64,000 nt of DNA. Origin: Clostridia bacterium. Lineage in GTDB: Bacteria; Bacillota; Clostridia; Oscillospirales; CAG-272. The notes under the pieces were generated by a model that was not told where the DNA came from, searched no databases, and worked only from the letters and a program-made list of their open reading frames with translations. Numbering within the stretch: the stretch's first letter is position 1; every line of letters starts with the position of its first letter. This document shows positions 34,113 through 41,617 of the stretch, in pieces. Position numbers and translations under genes: made by a program. The stretch lies in assembly GCA_017399305.1 (NCBI GenBank), contig JAFQDK010000046.1, positions 1 through 64,000 on the forward strand, written 5' to 3'.

Positions 34113-34385
34113 GTGAGAATACAGTTGAAGTTTGATTTTGATGCTTATACACTCTATGTTCCCGACGGTTATATATTTGATATAAAAAAAGTACAAAGCT
34201 GTTTTCTTGAATGGATGCAAGAGCAGCCTGAATGTATAACGCAGAATAAAAGCGGAAATATAGGGTTTAGCTATGGTGCGAAAGATTTTTTGAAATATAT
34301 AAACGATGTAATTCTTTGCGAAAGTAACGAAAAGGCATATTTTGTTCAAAATTCGGATATTAAACTGCAAACACTAACTTTTTGA
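34113..34385 (+). CDS. small protein of unknown function
   Basis: A GTG-started frame of 90 codons begins 1 nt after the LarA stop. The product has no membrane span or signal; it is acidic-aromatic (KFDFDAYTLYVPDGYIFDIK) with a central EWMQEQPECI. No ribosome site is distinct from the LarA end, so coupling is likely if it is real. I do not recognise a family. Its coding-like third positions and tight spacing make it plausible. Confidence 0.55.
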   Translation: MRIQLKFDFDAYTLYVPDGYIFDIKKVQSCFLEWMQEQPECITQNKSGNIGFSYGAKDFLKYINDVILCESNEKAYFVQNSDIKLQTLTF

Positions 34386-34388
34386 TTA

Positions 34389-34413
34389 AGCCTCCCTTTA
34401 GACAAGGGGGCCT
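34389..34413. repeat. short intergenic hairpin related to gut-Clostridia repeats
   Basis: AGCCTCCCTT/AAGGGGGCCT pair around TAGAC with one mismatch. Similar CTCCCTTT-AGACAAGGGAGG hairpins are, from memory, frequent between genes of gut Clostridia. It could also act as a weak stem between the small ORF and glycerate kinase. Confidence 0.4.
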
Positions 34414-34441
34414 AAATTGATATTCACGACAAGGAACTAAC

Positions 34442-35569
34442 ATGAAAATAATAGTAGCAACAGATTCATTTAAGGGAACAATCAGTGCAAGCGAGGCGAC
34501 TGAGATTATCGCCGATGCGCTTTCTGAAAAGCTTCCCACATCAAAAATAATTAAAATGCCTATCGCCGACGGCGGCGAGGGCAGTACCGATTGCTTTGTC
34601 GATGCACTCGGCGGCGGCTATGTAGTGACCACCGTAAAGAACTGCTTTTTTGAGGATGTTCAGGTCAAAATCGGCATAGTCGATGCAGGTGAGACGGCAA
34701 TTGTAGAAATGGCACAGGCGGCAGGTCTGCACTTTGCAGAAGGTCGCAAAAATCCGCTTCTCACAACCACATACGGAGTTGGACAAATGATCAGCGTAGC
34801 CGCAGGACTTGGCGTAAAGCGTATACTCTTGTGTCTTGGTGGCAGTGCTACAAACGACCTCGGATGCGGCGCGGCGGCGGCACTCGGCGTGCGTTTTTTG
34901 GATGCGAACGGCGAGGACACATTGCCTCTCGGCGGCACTTTAGACGAGGTCGCAAGCATTGACATGTTGTGCGTTCCTGACAACATTCGCGATATAGAGT
35001 TTATTTGCCTCTGTGACGTAAAATCAACTCTTACGGGAGATAGCGGCGCGGCAAGAATGTTTGCACCTCAAAAAGGGGCTTCTACAAAGGCGGTTGAATT
35101 ACTTGAAGCAAATGCAATTCACATGCAGGAGATAATTAAGCGCGACGTAGGTATTGACCTTTCAACACTTGAGGGCGGAGGTGCTGCAGGTGGCTTTGGT
35201 GCAGGTGCTGTTGCTTTCCTTGGCGCAACCATACGCGGTGGAATTGATGAGATACTTTCGCGCATCGGATTTGAAAACGCACTTGAGGATGCGGATGCTG
35301 TTATCACCGGAGAGGGCAGAGCAGATGAGCAGAGCTCAAAAGGCAAAGCTGTAAGCGGTGTAATAACTGTAGCTAAAAAACATGAAGTTCCCGTTATTGT
35401 GGTTGCTGGCAGTGCAGGTAATACCGATGCGCTTGGTGCTGATGCTGTGTTCTCAACAGTCACTGATTTCTGCACCTTTGAGGATGTGCGCGATAGTGCA
35501 AAGGATAATCTTCGCCGTATTGCAAAAAGTATCGCTACCGCCCTTTCAATAGGGACAAACAAAGTGTAA
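34442..35569 (+). CDS. glxK: glycerate kinase, GlxK/GarK family
   Basis: The product (375 aa) has the family start KIIVATDSFKGTISA with IADGGEGS near residue 40, GGSATNDLGCGAAAALG near 132 and ITGEGRADEQSSKGKA near 280. It phosphorylates D-glycerate (giving the 2-phosphate in most members), feeding glycolysis. AAGGAA lies 5-6 nt before the ATG. It is 57 nt after the small ORF and could share the LarA transcript, as no promoter or strong terminator is seen between. Confidence 0.93.
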   Translation: MKIIVATDSFKGTISASEATEIIADALSEKLPTSKIIKMPIADGGEGSTDCFVDALGGGYVVTTVKNCFFEDVQVKIGIVDAGETAIVEMAQAAGLHFAEGRKNPLLTTTYGVGQMISVAAGLGVKRILLCLGGSATNDLGCGAAAALGVRFLDANGEDTLPLGGTLDEVASIDMLCVPDNIRDIEFICLCDVKSTLTGDSGAARMFAPQKGASTKAVELLEANAIHMQEIIKRDVGIDLSTLEGGGAAGGFGAGAVAFLGATIRGGIDEILSRIGFENALEDADAVITGEGRADEQSSKGKAVSGVITVAKKHEVPVIVVAGSAGNTDALGADAVFSTVTDFCTFEDVRDSAKDNLRRIAKSIATALSIGTNKV

Positions 35570-35590
35570 AAAACACAATCGTTTTCTATA

Positions 35591-35619
35591 TTGACTTTAA
35601 ATTAAACTTATAATACTAT
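35591..35619 (+). promoter_or_regulatory. promoter of galM-galT
   Basis: TTGACT, 17 nt, TACTAT, 38 nt before galM; a TATAAT at 35609 would give too short a spacer. Confidence 0.55.
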
Positions 35620-35657
35620 TATATTAGCAATTAATAATCTTCGGAGGACGATATATC

Positions 35658-36677
35658 ATGAAAACTCTTTTCGGTAAAATGCCTGATGGTAGAGAAGTGT
35701 ACGCTTATACCATCGCAGACGGCGATTTAAGCGCAACTATTATCAGTTATGGAGCAACTCTTCAGAAGCTTGTTCACAAGGGCGACGACCTTGTTTGCGG
35801 CTACGATAGCCTTGATGAGTACAGAAAGAACGGCGGTTATCACGGTGCTATCGTCGGCAGATATGCAAACCGTATCAGCGGCGGCAAGATTACTCTTGAC
35901 GGTGTTGATTATCCTATCGCACGCAACAACGGTGAAGCACATCTTCACGGCGGCAAGGTAGGCTTTGACAAGTACGTATGGGATATTGAGGAAGGTACTT
36001 GTGATAAGTGCGGCGCACCTAAGCTTGTTTGCACTATGACCTCTCCCGACGGTGACGAAGGTTATCCCGGCGAACTTAAAGTTACCGTTACATATGCTAT
36101 TGTTAATAACGCACTTCTTATCAAGTACAATGCTACTACTTCCAAGCCCACATATATCAACCTTACTAACCACGCATATTTCAATCTCCACGGTATTGCA
36201 AACGGTGATAACCGCGACCACCTCGTTCAGATCAACTGTGATGAGGTTACCGACGTTGATGCAAAGACTCTTCTTCCTACAGGTAAGCGTCTTGACGTTA
36301 CAGGTACAGCATTTGATTTCCGCACCGAAAAGCCTCTCGGTAGAGATCATGAAAATACAGGTCTTGGCATCGTAGGCTATGACAACAACTTCGTTCTTAA
36401 CGGTAAGGTAAAGGAGACCTTCTGTGACATCGAGATGAATGTTGCTGCGACCTGCCGCACCGAGGAGCGCACAATGACTATTCTCACTACAAAGCCTTGC
36501 ATGCAGATCTATTCTGCAATCGGTCCCGGTGGATGTCCTTTCAAGGGTGTAGAAAGAAGACAGAATATGTCTGTTGCATTTGAAACACAGTATGAGCCTG
36601 ACAGCCCCACAAAGGGTGAGGCAAGACTCAACCCCGGTGAGGAATACTGCCACGCAACAGTTTATAAGTTCAACTAA
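35658..36677 (+). CDS. galM: aldose 1-epimerase (galactose mutarotase)
   Basis: The product (339 aa) has the GalM pattern ISYGATLQKLVHKG, GAIVGRYANRISGGK near 72 and NLTNHAYFNLHG near 170, with the catalytic His in NHAYFNL and Glu near the C-terminus (VAFETQY). It interconverts alpha and beta anomers of galactose or glucose for the Leloir pathway. CGGAGG precedes the ATG. galT starts 13 nt later. Confidence 0.94.
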   Translation: MKTLFGKMPDGREVYAYTIADGDLSATIISYGATLQKLVHKGDDLVCGYDSLDEYRKNGGYHGAIVGRYANRISGGKITLDGVDYPIARNNGEAHLHGGKVGFDKYVWDIEEGTCDKCGAPKLVCTMTSPDGDEGYPGELKVTVTYAIVNNALLIKYNATTSKPTYINLTNHAYFNLHGIANGDNRDHLVQINCDEVTDVDAKTLLPTGKRLDVTGTAFDFRTEKPLGRDHENTGLGIVGYDNNFVLNGKVKETFCDIEMNVAATCRTEERTMTILTTKPCMQIYSAIGPGGCPFKGVERRQNMSVAFETQYEPDSPTKGEARLNPGEEYCHATVYKFN

Positions 36678-36690
36678 TTCGAGGTAGACC

Positions 36691-38187
36691 ATGATATTCG
36701 ACAGTATAAAGAAGCTTGTCACCTATGCCGAGGAGCATTTTCTTATCACTCCTGTTGACCGCGCATGGGCGACTAACAGAATCCTTGAGGCTCTTAACCT
36801 CCAGGAATATATTGAACCTGAAACCGAGTACAGCGATGTAGACCTTGAAAGCACCCTTGCAGAGTTGCTTGATTATGCGGCAGAGAAGGGACTTATCGAG
36901 GATAATACTACTGCCTATCGTGACCTTTTCGATACTAAGCTCATGGGACTTCTTACTCCCGCCCCCAGAGAAGTAATCGACATGTTTACTGCGCTTTACA
37001 GTGAGGATCCGGAAGCGGCAACTGATTATTATTACAAGCTTAGCCGTGATACCGACTACATTCGTACATACCGTGTGAAAAAGGACCTTCGTTGGCTTTA
37101 TGCAAGTGAGTTCGGTGATCTTGATATCACCGTTAATCTTTCCAAGCCTGAAAAGGATCCTAAGGCGATTGCCGCAGCGCGTAATGCTGTAAAGAGCTCT
37201 TATCCTAAGTGCGCACTTTGCCATGAGAATGAGGGATATGCAGGTCATCTCAATGCGGCTGCTCGTCAGAATCACCGCACTATTCCGATTATTATCAACA
37301 ACTCGCAGTGGTATATGCAGTACTCTCCGTATGTTTACTACAATGAGCATTGTATCGCATTCAACGGTGAGCATACTCCCATGAAGATTGACCGTGCCGC
37401 ATTTGGCAAGCTACTCGACTTTGTAACTCTCTTCCCGCATTACTTCCTCGGCTCGAATGCCGATCTTCCTATCGTTGGCGGCTCAATTCTCAGCCATGAC
37501 CACTTCCAGGGCGGTAAGTATGAGTTTGCAATGACCAAAGCTCCTATTGAGAAGCAGCTCAGCTTCAAGGGCTTTGAGGATGTGGAAGCAGGCATTGTTA
37601 AGTGGCCGCTTTCAACTATCCGTCTTTCATGCAATGACAAGGACAGACTTGTAGAGCTTGCTGATAAAATTCTTATTGCATGGCGCGGCTATACTGATGA
37701 GGATGCATTCGTGTTTGCCGAAACTGACGGAGAGCCTCATAACACCATTACTCCTATTGCCCGCCGCCGCGGTGATAAGTATGAGCTTGACCTCGTACTT
37801 CGTAATAATATCACCACCGAAGAGCATCCTTTTGGTGTATATCATCCTCATGCCGAGCTTCACCACATCAAGAAGGAGAATATCGGTCTTATCGAGGTAA
37901 TGGGACTTGCAGTTCTTCCTGCAAGACTCAAAGCGGAAATGGATCTTCTCAAAAAGGCTATTCTCGCCGGCGATGATCTCTATAAGGATGAGACGCTTAA
38001 CAAGCACGCAGATTGGGCATATGCTTTCATGAAAAATGAAACTGTAACTGCTGACAATATTGATGCTGTTGTTGAGCGTGAAATCGGACGTGTGTTTGCA
38101 GAGGTTCTTGTTCACGCAGGCGTATACAAGTGCACTGAAGAAGGTAGAACTGCATTTATGCGTTTTGTAGACACTGTTAATAAGTAA
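36691..38187 (+). CDS. galT: UDP-glucose:hexose-1-phosphate uridylyltransferase, class 2
   Basis: The product (498 aa) is the long Bacillota-type GalT, with LMGLLTPAPREV near 85, CALCHENEGYAGHLNAAARQNHRTI near 170 (in part) and SILSHDHFQGGKYEFAM near 267, where HDHFQ replaces the HxHxQ of class 1. It moves UMP from UDP-glucose to galactose-1-phosphate. galK and galE are not in the window. It is co-transcribed with galM and ends at a strong terminator. Confidence 0.94.
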   Translation: MIFDSIKKLVTYAEEHFLITPVDRAWATNRILEALNLQEYIEPETEYSDVDLESTLAELLDYAAEKGLIEDNTTAYRDLFDTKLMGLLTPAPREVIDMFTALYSEDPEAATDYYYKLSRDTDYIRTYRVKKDLRWLYASEFGDLDITVNLSKPEKDPKAIAAARNAVKSSYPKCALCHENEGYAGHLNAAARQNHRTIPIIINNSQWYMQYSPYVYYNEHCIAFNGEHTPMKIDRAAFGKLLDFVTLFPHYFLGSNADLPIVGGSILSHDHFQGGKYEFAMTKAPIEKQLSFKGFEDVEAGIVKWPLSTIRLSCNDKDRLVELADKILIAWRGYTDEDAFVFAETDGEPHNTITPIARRRGDKYELDLVLRNNITTEEHPFGVYHPHAELHHIKKENIGLIEVMGLAVLPARLKAEMDLLKKAILAGDDLYKDETLNKHADWAYAFMKNETVTADNIDAVVEREIGRVFAEVLVHAGVYKCTEEGRTAFMRFVDTVNK

Positions 38188-38190
38188 ATA

Positions 38191-38222
38191 AAAAAATCGC
38201 ACCTGTTGGGTGCGATTTTTTT
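38191..38222. terminator. bidirectional terminator
   Basis: AAAAAATCGCACC/GGGTGCGATTTTTT with a TGTT loop, at the convergence of galT and the glycogen operon. Confidence 0.9.
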
Positions 38223-39672
38223 ATTTACTTGCGTTTTTTAACAGCTCGTGTTTGATGTCCCAAAGCTTTTGAGAAAGGTCAACGTAATAGTTATGTGGGT
38301 TCTGGAATCGCTTTACCTCATCCCAAAGCGTATCTACTTCCTTAAGGCAGTATGCACGTATTTCTTCCGTGGAAGGTGAAGTGTAAACGCATTTTCCACC
38401 GAGGAATATTGGAACCTGAAGCTCACGCACTGTATAGTCTGTGACAACTTTTCTCTTCCATGTATGTTCAGGATCAAAGAGTTCAAGCGGTTGACTCTCG
38501 TCAATCTTTTCATCATGCAATGCAATGTAGTCCGCGATGGCCATACCGTTTTCTTTATCAAACAGGCGATAGACTTTTTTGTAATGCGGATTTGTTATTT
38601 TTGCGGCATTTTCGCTTATTTTGATTTTCGGAACGATAGTACCATCAGCATTTTCTCTTGCACAAAGCTTGTAAACCCCACCAAATACGGGGGTGCTTTT
38701 TGAAGTTATCATTCTTTCGCCAACTCCAAAAGAATCAACAGCTGCGCCCTGACGTATAAGTGCCAGTATTATTTCTTCGTCAAGTGAGTTTGATGCGACT
38801 ATCTTACACTCTTTAAGCCCTGCATCGTCAAGCATCTTGCGTGCTTTTTTTGAAATGTAGGAAATATCTCCTGAATCAAGACGGATAGCGCATTTTGTAA
38901 TGCCTTTAGGTAAAAGCACTTCCTTGAATACTTTTATTGCATTCGGCACGCCGCTTTTCAGCGTATTATATGTGTCAACCAGCAGGGTAGCGTTGGTGGG
39001 ATATATTTCGCAGTATGTTTTAAAAGCTTCGTATTCGCTGTCGAACATCTGCACCCAGGAGTGAGCCATTGTTCCTGTCGCAGGAACGCCGAAATCACGG
39101 TCTGAAATTGTACATGCAGTTGCATTGCATCCGCCGATGTATGCGGCTCTCGCGCCAAGATATGCACCGTCTGCACCTTGTGCGCGGCGCGAACCAAACT
39201 CGGCAACAGCGCGACCTTTAGACGCGCGTACAATGCGATTGGCTTTTGTAGCAATAAGAGATTGGTGATTAATCGAAAGCAGCAAAAACGTTTCTATGAA
39301 TTGTGCCTGTGTAGCCGGAGCGCGGACAGTTACAATAGGTTCTCCCGGGAAAATAGGTGTTCCTTCCGGAACGGCATATACGTCACCGGTAAACTTAAAG
39401 GATTTCAGGCTTTCAAGAAATTCCTCATCAAAAACATTTTTTGAACGCAGATATTCAATGTCCTCGTCAGTAAAGTGAAGGTTGTTGATGTAGTCTATAA
39501 ACTGCTCAAGACCTGCACAAATTGCAAAGCCACCGCCGTCAGGAACATCACGGAAAAACATATCAAAGTATGTAATACCGTCGGCCATACCGGCCTTGAA
39601 ATATCCGTTTGCCATGGTCAGCTCATAATAGTCACAGAGCATGGTGAAATTTTGTCTTTTGGTATCTGTCAT
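38221..39672 (-). CDS. pncB: nicotinate phosphoribosyltransferase
   Basis: The product (483 aa) shows the NAPRTase start MLCDYYELTMANGYF, AEFGSRRAQG near 160, GTMAHSWVQMF near 205 (active-site His), IRLDSGDI near 265 and SFGVGERMITSKSTP near 320. It makes nicotinate mononucleotide for NAD salvage. It is the last gene of the glycogen operon, overlapping the GH13 stop by 4 bp. The tie to glycogen is unexplained. Confidence 0.94.
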   Translation of the reverse strand: MTDTKRQNFTMLCDYYELTMANGYFKAGMADGITYFDMFFRDVPDGGGFAICAGLEQFIDYINNLHFTDEDIEYLRSKNVFDEEFLESLKSFKFTGDVYAVPEGTPIFPGEPIVTVRAPATQAQFIETFLLLSINHQSLIATKANRIVRASKGRAVAEFGSRRAQGADGAYLGARAAYIGGCNATACTISDRDFGVPATGTMAHSWVQMFDSEYEAFKTYCEIYPTNATLLVDTYNTLKSGVPNAIKVFKEVLLPKGITKCAIRLDSGDISYISKKARKMLDDAGLKECKIVASNSLDEEIILALIRQGAAVDSFGVGERMITSKSTPVFGGVYKLCARENADGTIVPKIKISENAAKITNPHYKKVYRLFDKENGMAIADYIALHDEKIDESQPLELFDPEHTWKRKVVTDYTVRELQVPIFLGGKCVYTSPSTEEIRAYCLKEVDTLWDEVKRFQNPHNYYVDLSQKLWDIKHELLKNASK

Positions 39673-41540
39673 AGTTTTTTTATAATTCTAAAGCTGTCGC
39701 TTTCAATAGTAACGGCATCTTCGCCTGCCTCACCTGTGATGAGGTCAAGCCATTTACCGTCCGTTTCATATTTTATTGTAAACGAAGCGCGGTTGGCTAT
39801 GGTTTCTATCTTTTCTTTTTCATTTTCACGAACAAAGGCGAAAAGACCGCCATCATGTGCGGTTACCTTGAAGTCTCCGCCTGCGTAAACACTGTTTTCC
39901 TGTCGTATCTTTCCAAGCGCCTTATAATGCTCGGTAAGTTCTATGCATTCTTTCCCCCATGGGAAAGGCATACGACAGAAAGGATCACGATAACCTTCTA
40001 TGCCGGCTTCATCACCATAGAATACTGACGGGAAACCATAGATAGTGTATTGAATAGCACTTGCAATTTTGAGAAACTTTATTGCGCGGATTCTTTCATC
40101 ATCACTCATGCGGAGAGTTGAAAGCTCAGCGTTTGAAAGTCCCTCAGAGCTCTTGCCGCCAAGAACGGTGAGTATTCTTTCGGTATCGTGTGTACCAAGC
40201 AGATTCATAAGGCAGTCACATACACACCTCGGATAGCATGAATAAAGCTCGGTAAGCGTGTTGTAAAGCATGTTGCAGTTGCCATTTTTGATGTAATCAA
40301 TAATGCCGTTTTTCACGGGATAGTTCATTACGCTGTCAAGCTGTTTTCCCCTGAGATAGCGGCGGCGCGTGCCATATGCAACCTTTTCTGCTGCATTCTC
40401 CCAGACCTCACCTATGATAAGCGCATCGGGATCGGCATCTTTGACCACCTTGCGAAGCCCGTCGAGGAAAGGATCTGAAAGTTCATCGGCAACGTCAAGG
40501 CGCCAACCGTTAGTGCCTTCTTTAATATAGTGTTCGCAAACACCGTCTTTGCCTACAAGATAGTCGCGGCAAGCTCGGCTTGAGTGATTTAAACGGGGGA
40601 GAATGTCAATGCCCCACCAGCACTCATATTTGTTGGGAAAACGAAGAAAATGGAACCATTCTGCATAAGGTGATTTCTCGCTTTGATAAGCGCCGAGAGA
40701 GGGGTATTTGCCATATCGGTTAAAGTAGATGCTGTCATCGCCTGTATGGTTGAAAACACCGTCAAGAATAACCTTAATGTCTCGCTTTTTACATTCACTG
40801 AGCAGTGCATCAAAAGCTTCTTTACCGCCAAACATTTCATCAACCGTGCGGTAGTCACCTGTATCATATTTATGGTTTGAATATGCCTTGAAAATAGGGC
40901 TTAAGTATAAGCAGTTTACAGAAAGACTTTCAAGATAATCGAGTTTCTCGATTATTCCCCATATACTACCGCCGAAAAATTGATTATTCTTTAGCGGAGC
41001 GCCGGGGTATGGTGCGAACTCAGGTATTCCTGTTTCCCAGTCTTCGCGCATAATTGCGTCGCTACGTACAGGAATCTTTTTGTCGCTCTTTGCAAAACGG
41101 TCTACAAAAATGTGATACATTGTAGTGCCGTAATACTTTTCAGGTGTCTTGAAAGACGGCTCGTATACGAGGAGCATAAATCGGCGTGAAGGCCTGTCGG
41201 TAAGATAACAATCTACGTTGTTTATACTTGAGGTATATACGGTTTTGTGATTGCGCTGAAATTGAAACTCATAGTAAAATATCCCGTCATCCTCATGATC
41301 GCATAAAAGTTTAAGATTCAGAGTAACGCTGAAAATATCGCATCCGTTTTTGAATCCCTCATATGTCGGCAAAATAGTTTTATCTCTTTGTCCATCGCGG
41401 TTTATGACCATTGCCGGATCGACAAGTTCAAGATCACGCGGAATACTTAAGGTGATTTTAGGTGTTTCATTTATTGAGAATGCGCCGCTTGAAGAACAGT
41501 CCTTGCCATTTACGGCTTTGACAATAGCGATTTGCTGCAT
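39669..41540 (-). CDS. GH13 alpha-glucosidase/neopullulanase-type enzyme
   Basis: The product (623 aa) is a GH13 TIM-barrel enzyme: VNCLYLSPIFKAYSNHKYDT, VILDGVFNHTGDD (region I), GWRLDVADEL (region II, nucleophile Asp), ALIIGEVWENA (region III, Glu) and LLGTHDTERI (region IV). An N-terminal CBM34/20-like beta domain precedes the barrel, as in neopullulanase and cyclomaltodextrinase. It lacks a signal peptide, so it should trim glycogen or maltodextrins inside the cell. The ATG at 41540 has GGAG upstream. It lies between glgP and pncB. Confidence 0.9.
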   Translation of the reverse strand: MQQIAIVKAVNGKDCSSSGAFSINETPKITLSIPRDLELVDPAMVINRDGQRDKTILPTYEGFKNGCDIFSVTLNLKLLCDHEDDGIFYYEFQFQRNHKTVYTSSINNVDCYLTDRPSRRFMLLVYEPSFKTPEKYYGTTMYHIFVDRFAKSDKKIPVRSDAIMREDWETGIPEFAPYPGAPLKNNQFFGGSIWGIIEKLDYLESLSVNCLYLSPIFKAYSNHKYDTGDYRTVDEMFGGKEAFDALLSECKKRDIKVILDGVFNHTGDDSIYFNRYGKYPSLGAYQSEKSPYAEWFHFLRFPNKYECWWGIDILPRLNHSSRACRDYLVGKDGVCEHYIKEGTNGWRLDVADELSDPFLDGLRKVVKDADPDALIIGEVWENAAEKVAYGTRRRYLRGKQLDSVMNYPVKNGIIDYIKNGNCNMLYNTLTELYSCYPRCVCDCLMNLLGTHDTERILTVLGGKSSEGLSNAELSTLRMSDDERIRAIKFLKIASAIQYTIYGFPSVFYGDEAGIEGYRDPFCRMPFPWGKECIELTEHYKALGKIRQENSVYAGGDFKVTAHDGGLFAFVRENEKEKIETIANRASFTIKYETDGKWLDLITGEAGEDAVTIESDSFRIIKKL

Positions 41541-41573
41541 ATTGAACTCCAATATAAAAGTATTTTATGTAGC

Positions 41574-41603
41574 ATATGCGTGCCGCCAAAGCGGCACGCA
41601 TAT
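41574..41603 (-). other. perfect 13-bp intergenic hairpin between glgP and GH13
   Basis: ATATGCGTGCCGC and GCGGCACGCATAT pair perfectly around a 4-nt loop. No T-run follows on the minus strand, so it is not a normal terminator. It would cap the 3' end of a glgP message or slow downstream flow. Confidence 0.75.
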
Positions 41604-41617
41604 AGGAATCAGTGTTT

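Noticed and set aside
35727..36722. 331-codon minus-strand frame opposite galM
   Set aside because: Cys-rich low-complexity product opposite a clear GalM; a shadow frame.
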